Shown here one piece after another: positions 51,979-60,472 of a DNA stretch of 64,000 nucleotides. Where the stretch lies: the NCBI RefSeq assembly GCF_023746555.1, contig NZ_CP098755.1, positions 1,871,001 to 1,935,000 of the forward strand, given 5' to 3'. The translations under genes were made by a program, and so were the position numbers. Under the pieces are notes generated by a model. It was not told the DNA's origin. It was given only the letters and a program-made list of their open reading frames with translations, and ran no database searches. This DNA comes from Brevibacillus ruminantium (GTDB taxonomy: Bacteria > Bacillota > Bacilli > Brevibacillales > Brevibacillaceae). How positions within the stretch are numbered: the stretch's first letter is position 1; each line of letters opens with the position of its first letter.

Positions 51979-52659
51979 ATGGGAAAATTTAACGGATCGG
52001 TACTCACGGTGCAAGGTCTCGCACTGCAAACAAAGGCGCAATTAGGTGAAGCGACCATCCAATTTACGCGGATCGGCATTGGTGATGGGTATATAGAAGA
52101 AGAGCTTCGTACACTGAAAAAGCTGGTAAATGAAAGGAAATCACTTCCGATTATAAATATGAAAAATACGGGGGAAGGGCAAACAGCGATAACCGCCGCT
52201 TTAAATAACCAGGACCTGGCTTCTGGTTTCTATCTCAGAGAGATTGGTTTGTTTGCCCGAAACCCCGAAGAGGAGGAAGAAGAACTCCTCTATGCCGTTG
52301 CTTATGCGGGTGAACAGGCCGACTATTTGCCGCAAGGAAATGGGGCTGATGTCGTTGAGGAGATTATTCGGTTTATAACGGTGATTGGAAATGCTGCCGA
52401 AGTAACAGCACTGATTGACGAAAAAGCCCTTGTTACGGTTGATGTTTTCGAGCGTCATGTCCATGACAAAGAGATGCATATTTCCCGATCTGAGTTGCAA
52501 GCGGAACTTTCACTTCTAAGAAACCGCATTTTACTGATTGAATCAATTTTTCCGGATAACTTTAAACACAATCATTTTTATGAGGATTTGGATTCCCTTG
52601 ATGCTATCACTTTGAAGCGGGGGTTTTACAATGAAGCCGCTAGTAGGCTGGAGGTGTAA
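51979..52659 (+). CDS. Tail fibre attachment/collar protein (gpH N-terminal type)
   Basis: 226 residues from ATG 51979 with GGGAGG upstream. The N-terminal domain (GSVLTVQGLALQTKAQLGEATIQFTRIGIGDG, then GFYLREIGLFARNP) is that of phage tail-collar fibre proteins. The C-terminal half is coiled-coil-like (SRSELQAELSLLRNRILLIESIF). It is short for a full fibre and may be an adaptor for the next gene. Composition becomes AT-rich within this gene. Confidence 0.88.
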   Translation: MGKFNGSVLTVQGLALQTKAQLGEATIQFTRIGIGDGYIEEELRTLKKLVNERKSLPIINMKNTGEGQTAITAALNNQDLASGFYLREIGLFARNPEEEEEELLYAVAYAGEQADYLPQGNGADVVEEIIRFITVIGNAAEVTALIDEKALVTVDVFERHVHDKEMHISRSELQAELSLLRNRILLIESIFPDNFKHNHFYEDLDSLDAITLKRGFYNEAASRLEV

Positions 52660-52732
52660 ATTTGTTAAAAGGGCTTATGTGGCTAATAGGTTTTAAGATA
52701 ATCAATAACAATATGGATGGGAGATGTACATC

Positions 52733-54256
52733 ATGGCAACAAAAGTGAATACTTTTCCCGAGAGTACCTCTCGATCACAAACAAGGACACTAGACATTCT
52801 ACGATTGAAGTCAGTTAAAAGAGTAACCGTAAATACAGGTAGCGTTACTTACTCGGTGAGCGGAGAAACGATCACTTTTAATCTTTCGGGTGGGGCAGTT
52901 TCTCGAAGGGTTCAAACGGGTGGATCATATACACCAGCTGATACAAAAGATGTTACGGATACTAGAACAGGCAAAGGTTACATTTACTACAAATGGGATG
53001 GGGCTAATTGGGATTATTCTCATGAATCGGGTCAAGCTTCTTCTTCAATCAGCTATTCAAGCGGTGGTTATACTGGGACGTTAACCAGAACTGGTTTTGA
53101 AAGGACAAGTGGAATTACTCAACATCCTCTACCACAAAATCCGACTAAGGGGCAAACCGCGGTAGATTCTTCCTTCGATTGGAGAGCGACTTATAGTGGT
53201 CCCGTTACAAAACCAGCTAGCGATACAAGAACCTACGCCGACTATTATCAATACACAGTAACGGTGGAGTATGAGGATAATTCTGCACCAACATTAACCC
53301 TATCTACACAAGATAATCAAACACTAACCGAAAATAGCTCTCTACGGCTTCAGGGCAGTGCTTTAGATCCCGACCCAAACGACAACGTCCTAATCAAATA
53401 CAAAATCAACAACAGCGCGGCAAGAAACGCAGGCTCCGGCGTCTCTGACGGCAGTACGCCCATATCCTTTTCCAAAAGCCTGACATTCAGGGACAAACGC
53501 CTCTGGGACGGCTCCACTGACATTACTGGAGCCAACCTGGCCGAAAACATCGACCATACCCTGACAGTCTGGGCCGAAGACAATCAAGGCGGAAAATCAG
53601 CGGAAATCATTAGAAAGTTCAGAGTGATCCACAACCGTCCGCCCGTCATCAGCGGCAAAGATACCAATCTCGGAATTGTGAGTGTGCCCCCTGTCGTCAG
53701 CTACTCCGTCACAGAGCCCGAAAAGGATACCTTCACTGTCACGGAGTACCGAAACGGCAAGCAGACGAAAACCTTTTCAGGAAAAGAAGGCCAAACCTAT
53801 GAAATCAAGATCGACCCAGCCACATGGCTTCGTCTTGAACCCGGTGTTCCGCATGAAATCAAAATCAGAGCCACAGACAGCAAAGGCATGTTCTCAGAAC
53901 GCATCTATACCTTTACGCGAACGGAGTCGCGCATCGAGTTCGAACTCAATATGGACAACCCCGTGAACCGGGAGCGCTTTACCTGCGATGCCAGACCGAC
54001 ACGCATCCTCGTCACTCTGGATGCCGTCATTCCTCCAGGTGCCAGTCTGGAAAAGGTAGAAGTCTGCAACAACGCTTTTGACAAAGCTCCCACTTACGAA
54101 GATATGACCGGATCGGTTAAGGCGGGAAGAGGCTATATCTTTACCAACCAGACGAAAACAGCCGCAAACTGGGGCATCAATATCCGCATCAGCTTCGACA
54201 AGGGAACCGCAACCGGGCGGGTTATTCTCAACGGCTTTGGAGGTGCATTTGATTGA
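52733..54256 (+). CDS. Ig-like-domain tail fibre/adhesin, probable receptor-binding protein
   Basis: 507 residues from ATG 52733 (GGGAG nine bases away; the ATG at 52724 is too close). The first about 195 residues are Ser/Thr/Tyr/Gly-rich and repetitive (SISYSSGGYTGTLTRTGFERTSG). From about residue 190, repeated Ig-like beta-sandwich stretches appear (TLTLSTQDNQTLTENSSLRLQGSALDPDPNDNVLIKYKINN, then RPPVISGKDTNLGIVSVPPVV). Base composition shifts sharply at about 53330, from AT-rich to GC-rich. Specificity domains exchanged by recombination look like this. It is the best candidate for target recognition. Confidence 0.8.
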   Translation: MATKVNTFPESTSRSQTRTLDILRLKSVKRVTVNTGSVTYSVSGETITFNLSGGAVSRRVQTGGSYTPADTKDVTDTRTGKGYIYYKWDGANWDYSHESGQASSSISYSSGGYTGTLTRTGFERTSGITQHPLPQNPTKGQTAVDSSFDWRATYSGPVTKPASDTRTYADYYQYTVTVEYEDNSAPTLTLSTQDNQTLTENSSLRLQGSALDPDPNDNVLIKYKINNSAARNAGSGVSDGSTPISFSKSLTFRDKRLWDGSTDITGANLAENIDHTLTVWAEDNQGGKSAEIIRKFRVIHNRPPVISGKDTNLGIVSVPPVVSYSVTEPEKDTFTVTEYRNGKQTKTFSGKEGQTYEIKIDPATWLRLEPGVPHEIKIRATDSKGMFSERIYTFTRTESRIEFELNMDNPVNRERFTCDARPTRILVTLDAVIPPGASLEKVEVCNNAFDKAPTYEDMTGSVKAGRGYIFTNQTKTAANWGINIRISFDKGTATGRVILNGFGGAFD

Positions 54257-54423
54257 TCTTTCAAAATCGAAAACCGATTTCACAAATTCAGAGCGAAGAG
54301 CGGGATACGCCAAGCGCCAAAGTACAGAAACTGGAGCAAGAAAACCGGGAGCTGATGCTGGCGGTAACGGAGCTGTATGAGATGTTGCTGGCAGGTAAGG
54401 AAACAGAGGGAGGGAGTGCCTGA
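54253..54423 (+). CDS. Small coiled-coil tail-associated protein
   Basis: 56 residues from TTG 54253, whose TTGA overlaps the fibre stop, with GGAGGTG seven bases upstream. Residues 20-45 are coiled-coil-like (AKVQKLEQENRELMLAVTELYEML). Too short to be classified. Position between fibre and lysis genes suggests a fibre chaperone or tail accessory. Confidence 0.65.
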   Translation: MIFQNRKPISQIQSEERDTPSAKVQKLEQENRELMLAVTELYEMLLAGKETEGGSA

Positions 54424-54545
54424 TGCAATCTATGGTAAAGATCTATTGCATCCTGATCCGGGAAGGAGTAAAGACCATCGAGCAGGTGCCCGTGCAAATT
54501 CGCGAAGAGGTACAGCTGCGATTGGAATCTGATGGAGAGCGATAA
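54423..54545 (+). CDS. Small CD1375/XkdX-like protein
   Basis: 40 residues from ATG 54423, overlapping the preceding stop by one base. The core MVKIYCILIREGVKTIEQVPVQIREEVQLRL matches the tiny proteins found just before holin genes in Bacillota phages. Role unknown; an internal ATG at 54432 could be the start. Confidence 0.7.
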   Translation: MQSMVKIYCILIREGVKTIEQVPVQIREEVQLRLESDGER

Positions 54546-54675
54546 ACTAGCGAGTAGTTGCTGTAAAACGAATAAGCAATCTATCGAAAATCAACTGGAA
54601 AACAAATGAACATCAATGAGACTTAACCAGCAAGAAAGCAATAAAACAATGAAAGATTCCATAATACTGAGTTTG

Positions 54676-54707
54676 AAAAAGGAGCGGCTTCGAGCGGCTC
54701 CTTTTTC
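54676..54707 (+). terminator. Terminator-like hairpin before the lysis genes
   Basis: GGAGC(CG)-type stem GGAGCGGCT with the partner AGCGGCTCC around a short loop, preceded by five A and followed by five T. It separates the tail genes from holin and endolysin. Between 54546 and 54734 no gene is seen. Confidence 0.6.
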
Positions 54708-54734
54708 GTTCCTGACAGAAAGGAGGAGAACGGT

Positions 54735-55133
54735 ATGGAAGGAATCGTGAAAACAATCCTCGCCTTGAGCGGCGCTTCCGTTACCTACCTGTTTGGCGGA
54801 TGGTCGACGCTGCTCGGTGTGCTGTTAGCTTTTGTCATCCTGGATTATTTGAGCGGGATGGTTGCAGCGGGCATCGAGGGGAAACTGCGCAGCGGCGTCG
54901 GTTATGAGGGCATCGCGCGGAAGGTATTTATCTTCGCCATGGTCGCGATCGCAAATTTGATCGATGCCGCACTGGGCGACCAGCATTTCATGCGAGATGT
55001 GACAATCTTTTTCTACCTGGCCAACGAGCTTTTATCCATTATCGAGAATGCTGGTCGCATCGGTCTGCCAGTTCCCAAGGCGCTTCAACTGGCAGTCGAA
55101 ATGCTGAGAGAGAAAGGAGAGGGGAAACGGTGA
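54735..55133 (+). CDS. Holin
   Basis: 132 residues with ATG 54735 (AGGAGGAG upstream). Three hydrophobic segments (LALSGASVTYLFGGWSTLLGVLLAFVILDYLSGMVAAGIEG, then FIFAMVAIANLIDAAL, then VTIFFYLANELLSIIENAGRIG) match the toxin-secretion/phage-lysis holin family. It permeabilises the membrane so that particles can be released. Confidence 0.92.
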   Translation: MEGIVKTILALSGASVTYLFGGWSTLLGVLLAFVILDYLSGMVAAGIEGKLRSGVGYEGIARKVFIFAMVAIANLIDAALGDQHFMRDVTIFFYLANELLSIIENAGRIGLPVPKALQLAVEMLREKGEGKR

Positions 55134-55792
55134 GTCAGCAAACCTTCATCACAAAAGTCGCAGATCCCGCCATGGCAAACATGAAAAAAACAGGCATCCC
55201 GGCATCGCTTACCATCGCGCAAGCCATCCTGGAATCGGCGTGGGGAACGAGCGGCTTAACGCAAAAAGCAAACAATCTTTTTGGAATGAAAGGAACAGGC
55301 CCCGCCGGGAGCGTCCAGATGCCCACAAAAGAATATCAAAACGGGAAAATGGTAGAGTTACAAGCCGCTTTTCGCAAATACCACACCTGGGCAGAATCCA
55401 TTGAGGACCATGCCAGCCTAATCCTGAACGGAACGCGGGACAAGCCTACACGCTACCACGGGGTCCTGGGAGCTGACTACAAAGTCGCTTGCCAAGCAAT
55501 CTGGAAGGGCGGTTATGCCACCGATCCGAATTATCCCGACAAGCTGATCGCTCTGATTGAAAAATATCAGCTGCACCGCTACGACGACATCATTCGCGAA
55601 GAGGAAAAGAATGCTATAGACAAGGATTCCACAAAGAAGAACCCCGTAGAAAAGACAGAGGTAGAGAAACACGCTGCGGAAAAGGTCATCGCGGTCCTCG
55701 GAGCAATCTGGACAGCCAGTGCCGATAAACAAGTACAGGCAGCGGCCCATTATGCTGCCAATGCCCTTCGCAAGGCTGCAGGTATTTTATGA
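55130..55792 (+). CDS. Endolysin, N-acetylglucosaminidase (GH73-like)
   Basis: 220 residues from GTG 55130, overlapping the holin stop by 4 bases. The glucosaminidase fold shows in IPASLTIAQAILESAWGTSGLTQKANNLFGMKG (catalytic Glu in ILESAWG) and in FRKYHTWAESIEDHASLILNG. The C-terminal tail is charged and may bind the wall. With the holin it lyses the producing cell. Confidence 0.92.
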   Translation: MSQQTFITKVADPAMANMKKTGIPASLTIAQAILESAWGTSGLTQKANNLFGMKGTGPAGSVQMPTKEYQNGKMVELQAAFRKYHTWAESIEDHASLILNGTRDKPTRYHGVLGADYKVACQAIWKGGYATDPNYPDKLIALIEKYQLHRYDDIIREEEKNAIDKDSTKKNPVEKTEVEKHAAEKVIAVLGAIWTASADKQVQAAAHYAANALRKAAGIL

Positions 55793-55883
55793 TCCGTAAG
55801 GAAAACAAGCTGCTAAGATAGCAATAACGAAAGTCGATAACGTAATCATCATTTGTCCCCAATTGTCCATAACTTACAACTAC

Positions 55884-55906
55884 GCACCCTGAGGGGTGCT
55901 TTTTTC
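55884..55906 (+). terminator. Terminator after the tailocin lysis genes
   Basis: GCACCC pairs with GGGGTGC around a 3-base loop, followed by a long T-run. The 148 bases to the next gene hold no other element. Confidence 0.85.
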
Positions 55907-56065
55907 ATTTGCACGCCCTGCTACTTTTCTACCATTTTCTTAACAGCAGCACACCAAACAATTGATAGACCATTATTTTTCCGCTACCATCGATTATAGG
56001 AACTAAATATTGCGATTATTCAGAAAACTACTGTACCAAAAACGGTTGAAAAGGTGGGGAAAGAG

Positions 56066-57526
56066 ATGAAACATGAGTTTTTGGATCCGACAGTTCGCGA
56101 CCAGGAAGGACTAGCCGCTTTATCCGGTCAAGCTAATTTCGTTGAGCATCGAGCTTCGGGCAATCACGCAGCGTCGGGCAACCACGTAGCTTCGGACAAC
56201 CGTGCAGCCTTGGACAACCACGCAGCTTCGGGCAACAACGAAGCCTCGGGCAACCACGCAGCCTCGGGCAACCACGTAGCTTCGGACAACCAAGTAGCCT
56301 GGGACAACTATGAAGCCTCGGACAACCACGAAACCTCGGACAACCGTGCAGCTTCGGACAAACACGCTGCTTCGGCTTCAAACAACCACGCAGCCTCAAC
56401 CCCCCCGAACTCATCGCCGCTCGCCTTCTCTCGCAGAGAATTCCTCCAAAAAACAGCTCTGCTCGGTTTGGCCGCGGCCGTTCCCGGAAGTTTACTGGGG
56501 ATTGGCTCCGTGATGGCGGAAGAATCGCTCACGTTGCCTGCAGTTGGAGTACTGGACGATTTGTTGAAGCCTGACGGCACGATTGTGGATGTACCCGGAG
56601 TGAAAGTCGGCCAAATGCAGGACCTAAAGGCAATGACCGGGTGCACCGTGGTCGTATTGGAAGAGGGCTCGCCTTGTGGTGTCGATGTACGAGGCTCCGC
56701 TCCGGGTACCCGTGAAACGGATTTGCTCAACCCCATCAATATGGTGGAAAAGGTGAATGCCATCGTCCTGACAGGCGGAAGTGCTTACGGCTTGGACTCG
56801 GCCAGTGGTGTAATGCGATATTTGGAAGAGCAAGGGATGGGGCACAACGTGGGGGTAGGCGTCGTTCCAATCGTCCCCGCTGCCGTTATTTTTGATCTGT
56901 CCTTTGGCAGCCCCAAGGTTCGACCCGACCAGAAGATGGGATACGAAGCAGCCAAAAAAGCGAGTAAAGCTCCCGTTCAGCAGGGCAATGCAGGAGCGGG
57001 AACCGGCGCAACGGTTGGCAAGCTGGCAGGGGGCAAACGGGCGATGAAAGGCGGGCTAGGCTCTGCTTCAATCCAGTTGCCAAACGGCCTCGTCATCGGA
57101 GCGATCGTCGCGGTCAATGCGGTCGGAGAAGTCCATGACCCTGTGACAGGGAAGGTGTTGGCAGGGGCACGTGATGATGGCGGAAACATCAAAAGCGCCC
57201 TCTCGTGGATGATCGAGCAAAGCACTCCACCAGTTCCCAGCGGTACCAACACCACGATTGCGGTGGTGGCAAGCAACGCCAATCTGAACAAGACCCAAGC
57301 AAACAAAGTCGCCCAGATGGCGCATAACGGCCTAGCTAAAGCGATTTTCCCCGTACATACCATGAGTGACGGGGATACCATTTTTGCAGTTGCGACGGGC
57401 GGTGTAGAGGCTTCTGTCAATCTCGTCGGGTCCCTGTCTGCCGAGGTACTCGCTGTGGCTGTCGCGAACGCTATTAAAGCAGCAGAGGGAGCGGAAGGAC
57501 TCCCTGCTTATCGGGATCTTACGTAA
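56066..57526 (+). CDS. P1-family peptidase (DmpA-like) with N-terminal hexapeptide repeats before a Tat signal
   Basis: 486 residues from ATG 56066 (AAGGTG nine bases upstream). Residues about 29-100 are 12 tandem hexapeptides of the A-S-G/D-N-H type, encoded by 18-base repeats (56150-56365). A twin-arginine signal follows inside the protein, FSRREFLQKTALLGLAAAVPG at about 121, so an unusual cytoplasmic-side extension precedes it. The rest is a P1 peptidase with self-cleavage Gly-Ser region (KGGLGSAS) of DmpA-type aminopeptidases and the usual TGGSAYGLDSA motif. The repeats are not part of the family. Confidence 0.85.
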   Translation: MKHEFLDPTVRDQEGLAALSGQANFVEHRASGNHAASGNHVASDNRAALDNHAASGNNEASGNHAASGNHVASDNQVAWDNYEASDNHETSDNRAASDKHAASASNNHAASTPPNSSPLAFSRREFLQKTALLGLAAAVPGSLLGIGSVMAEESLTLPAVGVLDDLLKPDGTIVDVPGVKVGQMQDLKAMTGCTVVVLEEGSPCGVDVRGSAPGTRETDLLNPINMVEKVNAIVLTGGSAYGLDSASGVMRYLEEQGMGHNVGVGVVPIVPAAVIFDLSFGSPKVRPDQKMGYEAAKKASKAPVQQGNAGAGTGATVGKLAGGKRAMKGGLGSASIQLPNGLVIGAIVAVNAVGEVHDPVTGKVLAGARDDGGNIKSALSWMIEQSTPPVPSGTNTTIAVVASNANLNKTQANKVAQMAHNGLAKAIFPVHTMSDGDTIFAVATGGVEASVNLVGSLSAEVLAVAVANAIKAAEGAEGLPAYRDLT

Positions 57527-57538
57527 AATAAGGGTGCA

Positions 57539-57979
57539 TCAACCAAACCCCGCCAAAAGAACAGCCGTCAGAAACACGATTTGCAGGATGGTTCGGACAA
57601 ACAAGGGAGGGGTTGGTCTTCCCCCAATGGTTATTTTTTCCCGGGCGGCCTTTACATTAGCCGGAAACATGGCAATCAGCATCAGCGTCAGACAGATGGC
57701 AGCAGCGCGGGATGTAGCGGGGATAAGAATCCCGGTGGCTCCGGCTATTTCCAGCCAACCCGTTATCGTAACCATCAGCTCGGGCCTTGGAAACACGGAC
57801 GGAACCATTCGGGTCAAATCAGGCCTTCTTTTTCCCCAGTGGGCAGAAGCAGTCAAAAGGAACATGACGGCTACCCCTGCTTGAAGTGGATGTTGCCAGC
57901 CGGCGAAGTAGGACCAGCCGAGCAGTCCGGTTATCCAGAAAAACAGAAAAGATACAGCAAGTGCAATCATCGGTGCCAT
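57539..57979 (-). CDS. DoxX family membrane protein
   Basis: 146 residues from ATG 57979 (GGAGGAA upstream). Four hydrophobic segments and the DoxX-like LEIAGATGILIPATSRAAAICLTLMLIAMFPANVKAA. Some DoxX proteins work in redox homeostasis with quinones, but a function cannot be assigned here. It is convergent with the peptidase gene and has a promoter with an operator-like palindrome. Confidence 0.88.
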   Translation of the reverse strand: MAPMIALAVSFLFFWITGLLGWSYFAGWQHPLQAGVAVMFLLTASAHWGKRRPDLTRMVPSVFPRPELMVTITGWLEIAGATGILIPATSRAAAICLTLMLIAMFPANVKAAREKITIGGRPTPPLFVRTILQIVFLTAVLLAGFG

Positions 57980-58010
57980 TATTATTCCTCCAATCTCCCT
58001 GTCAGGAATG

Positions 58011-58044
58011 ACGGAAGGGTTTCTTGCCAACCCTTCCGTTTTTC
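58011..58044 (+). terminator. Terminator-like hairpin upstream of doxX
   Basis: A perfect 11-bp stem ACGGAAGGGTT/AACCCTTCCGT with a 7-base loop is followed by a T-run on the plus strand. It would end plus-strand transcription from the peptidase side; on the minus strand it lies in the doxX leader. Confidence 0.65.
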
Positions 58045-58062
58045 ATTTCTATCGATAGCACC

Positions 58063-58091
58063 ATTATATATACCGACCATCGGTTCGTAAA
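58063..58091 (-). promoter_or_regulatory. doxX promoter with TetR-type palindrome in its spacer
   Basis: On the minus strand TTTACG (58091-58086) and TATAAT (58068-58063) are 17 bases apart. The palindrome ACCGA CCA TCGGT (58072-58084) fills the spacer, so a bound repressor would occlude RNA polymerase. No TetR gene is nearby in this window. Confidence 0.6.
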
Positions 58092-58298
58092 TAGGTTTTG
58101 CTTCATTTTTTCGTATCGATGTTTCGGTGGTATGGCTGATCGTTTCATCCCAGCAGGAAAAGGAGTTTTCGTCACCTGCCTCTAAAATGAGAACACTTCA
58201 CTGCAGTCAAAGTCCTTTTCAGCCAAAAGGAGTGGTTACGCATACAACAACCCCCCCGGGACATCATACCATTGTCAACAGAAATTGGGGGTGCATCC
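58092..58298. other. Intergenic region before the coat-protein genes
   Basis: About 200 bases between the doxX promoter and the first CotF-like gene. The plus-strand frames here lack ribosome sites. No sporulation sigma promoter could be confidently assigned. Confidence 0.4.
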
Positions 58299-58562
58299 AT
58301 GCCAATCTACCAGCAGTCCTTAGCCGCACACGAGGCATTGGAAATACATGAAGTGCTCAACTTCAAAACACTTTGTCTGGTGAAATCGAAGCTGATGCAA
58401 GGCCTTGTTTTTGACCAGGAGCTAAAGGACCTGATGCAAAAAGACGTGCAGCAATCCATGCAAGCCATCGCCGAATTGCAAGGGATTTACGTAAAAGCGC
58501 CCTTTCAGACACCGGTCCCGGAATATCGGCCGACTCCGATTTTGAATGGAGGACAGCATTGA
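58299..58562 (+). CDS. Spore coat protein CotF-like, small partner
   Basis: 87 residues from ATG 58299 (GGGGGTG upstream). It is a helical ferritin-like fragment: [53 protein letters not shown]. Such small CotF-type proteins are found in spore coats of Bacilli. It overlaps the following gene by one base and pairs with it. Confidence 0.85.
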   Translation: MPIYQQSLAAHEALEIHEVLNFKTLCLVKSKLMQGLVFDQELKDLMQKDVQQSMQAIAELQGIYVKAPFQTPVPEYRPTPILNGGQH

Positions 58563-59044
58563 TGACGATGAACCAGACGGATACATCCGAAGAGAACTAT
58601 GCGATGAACCAGACGGATACTTTCAATCAAGCACAAACAAAGAACCAGACAGATCGGATCAAAATGGACTATGTCGATCCCGCGAACTCGCTCAACATGC
58701 CGGAGATGGCTGACATGACGTTTGCCATGGATTTTCTGATCCGCGCGAAGGAAGGGGTGCGAAATATCGCGACAGCCCTGACCGAAACGGTTTCTCCAGA
58801 TGCGAGAGCTCTGCTTCGAAAACAACTCCATCAAGGGATTGCGCTTCACCAGGAAATCACAGAACTGATGGTTCGGAAAAAGTGGTTTCATCCTACCGAG
58901 CTGGGCGAGCAATTCCAATTAGATATGCTGTCTGCTGACAACACAGTGGCCATCAGCAAGCAGAAGCTGTTTCCGGAAGATACGTCGCGCAAAGGAATGT
59001 TCGACCGCACACCGGACGAGCACAGGGGAGGGAGCCAGGCATGA
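58562..59044 (+). CDS. Spore coat protein CotF-like, large partner
   Basis: 160 residues from ATG 58562, with GGAGGAC upstream. The N-terminal 50 residues are polar, with an MNQTD-type repeat. The core ([63 protein letters not shown]) is the CotF family helical bundle. It overlaps the Zn-alcohol dehydrogenase by 4 bases, so all three genes are one operon. Confidence 0.88.
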   Translation: MTMNQTDTSEENYAMNQTDTFNQAQTKNQTDRIKMDYVDPANSLNMPEMADMTFAMDFLIRAKEGVRNIATALTETVSPDARALLRKQLHQGIALHQEITELMVRKKWFHPTELGEQFQLDMLSADNTVAISKQKLFPEDTSRKGMFDRTPDEHRGGSQA

Positions 59045-60177
59045 AGGCCGTTACCTACCAAGGAATCAAAAATGTCGCTGTCAAAGAGGTACCAGACCCG
59101 AAAATTGAAAAACCGGATGATGCGATCATCAGATTGACCTCGACAGCGATCTGCGGTTCGGATTTACATCTGTTTCACGGGATGATCCCCAATCTGCAGG
59201 AGGATTATGTCATCGGGCATGAACCGATGGGTGTCGTCGAAGAGGTAGGGCCTGGTGTGACGAAATTGAAAAAGGGTGATCGTGTCATCATCCCTTTCAA
59301 CATTGCGTGCGGTGAATGCTTCTACTGTAAAAATCATCTGGAGAGCCAGTGCGATAACGCAAACGAAAATGGCGAGATGGGGGCCTACTTTGGCTACTCT
59401 GGCACCACAGGCGGCTATCCCGGCGGACAAGCTGAGTATTTGCGCGTACCGTATGCGAACTTTACCCATTTTAAAATCCCGGAGAGCTGCGAGCATCCGG
59501 ACGAAACACTGTGCCTGATCGCTGATGCCATGACCACGGCTTTTTGGAGCGTCGATAATGCAGGGGTGAAGGAAGGGGACACAGTCATTGTTATCGGCTG
59601 CGGTCCAGTCGGGCTTTTGGCACAAAAATTCGCCTGGTTCAAAGGGGCCAAACGGGTTATCGCGGTCGACTATTTGGATTATCGTCTGCAGCATGCAAAA
59701 CGGACGAACAACGTAGAGATCGTCAATGCAGAAGCGGAGGAGAATGTCGGCAATCACCTGAAGGAAATGACAAAAGGCGGAGCAGATGTGGTCATTGACT
59801 GCACGGGGATGAGCGGCAAAATGTCTCCGTTGGAGGCGCTGTCTTCCGGACTCAAGCTGCAGGGCGGAGCGATGGGCGGGATTGTCATTGCTTCACAGGC
59901 CGTGAGAAAAGGCGGCACGATCCAGATAACCGGTGTGTACGGCGGGCGCTACAATGCATTTCCGCTCGGAGATATTTTCCAGAGGAACGTCACGGTTCGT
60001 ACGGGTCAGGCACCGGTTATCCACTACATGCCCTATATGTATGAGTTGATCGATACCGGCAAGATTGATCCGGGGGATGTCATTACCCATGTAATTCCAC
60101 TGAGTGAAGCAAAGCGGGGTTATGAAATATTTGATACCAGACAGGATAACTGTATTAAAGTTGTGCTCAAACCTTGA
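59041..60177 (+). CDS. Zinc-dependent alcohol dehydrogenase (formaldehyde dehydrogenase-type)
   Basis: 378 residues. Catalytic zinc ligands in [10 protein letters not shown] and [12 protein letters not shown], structural zinc loop [18 protein letters not shown] motif [12 protein letters not shown]. The long sequence is typical of the glutathione-independent formaldehyde-dehydrogenase-like group. It is co-transcribed with coat genes, so a spore-associated detoxifying role is possible (inference). A terminator follows. Confidence 0.92.
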   Translation: MKAVTYQGIKNVAVKEVPDPKIEKPDDAIIRLTSTAICGSDLHLFHGMIPNLQEDYVIGHEPMGVVEEVGPGVTKLKKGDRVIIPFNIACGECFYCKNHLESQCDNANENGEMGAYFGYSGTTGGYPGGQAEYLRVPYANFTHFKIPESCEHPDETLCLIADAMTTAFWSVDNAGVKEGDTVIVIGCGPVGLLAQKFAWFKGAKRVIAVDYLDYRLQHAKRTNNVEIVNAEAEENVGNHLKEMTKGGADVVIDCTGMSGKMSPLEALSSGLKLQGGAMGGIVIASQAVRKGGTIQITGVYGGRYNAFPLGDIFQRNVTVRTGQAPVIHYMPYMYELIDTGKIDPGDVITHVIPLSEAKRGYEIFDTRQDNCIKVVLKP

Positions 60178-60180
60178 ACT

Positions 60181-60217
60181 CTCCCGCTTAGGCTAACACC
60201 TTAAAGCGGGAGTTTTC
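60181..60217 (+). terminator. Terminator after the Zn-alcohol dehydrogenase
   Basis: A CTCCCGCTT/AAGCGGGAG stem with a loop of about 14 bases is followed by TTTTCC. Confidence 0.75.
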
Positions 60218-60266
60218 CCGGCTAAACATCATATAAAAGAATCGCGATGATAGGAGGTCGCACAGC

Positions 60267-60461
60267 TTGGAATACGCCCTGCACGAAACCTTGGAAGTCC
60301 ATGAAATCGCTGCCTTTAAAACGATCTGTTTGACCAAGTCAAAAACCATGCAGGCGCTGGTCTCGGACCCGCAATTAATCGACATCATGCAGCAAGACGT
60401 GATGGTATCCACCCGTCAGTTGCAGGAGCTCAGCGCCATTTTAACAAAAGCGACCCAATAG
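60267..60461 (+). CDS. Spore coat protein CotF-like, small partner (second copy)
   Basis: 64 residues from TTG 60267, with AGGAGG at good spacing. The sequence ETLEVHEIAAFKTICLTKSKTMQALVSDPQLIDIMQQDVMVSTRQLQELSAIL aligns with the small partner at 58299, so the pair was duplicated. A coat or spore-surface function is inferred. Confidence 0.82.
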   Translation: MEYALHETLEVHEIAAFKTICLTKSKTMQALVSDPQLIDIMQQDVMVSTRQLQELSAILTKATQ

Positions 60462-60472
60462 GAGATGTGCCT

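Larger units (their letters stand above)
42457..55792 (+). other. R-type tailocin (contractile phage-tail-like particle) gene cluster
   Basis: One continuous set of rightward genes encodes sheath, tube, tail-assembly chaperone, tape measure, tail hub and spike proteins, baseplate (gpV, gpU, W, J, I types), a fibre, a holin and an endolysin. No terminase, portal, capsid, integrase, replication or lysogeny gene is present, and host-type genes flank both ends. That composition points to a phage-tail-like bacteriocin rather than a prophage. Gene content resembles P2-type contractile tails. No regulator or att site was found nearby. Confidence 0.85.

Noticed and set aside
42300..55800. Full prophage instead of a tailocin
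   Set aside because: No integrase, repressor, terminase, portal, capsid or att-like repeats were seen.
56120..56414. Minus-strand ORFs of 81 and 93 codons with VRG/RGC repeats over the peptidase repeats
   Set aside because: They are the reverse reading of the 18-base repeats and have no ribosome sites.
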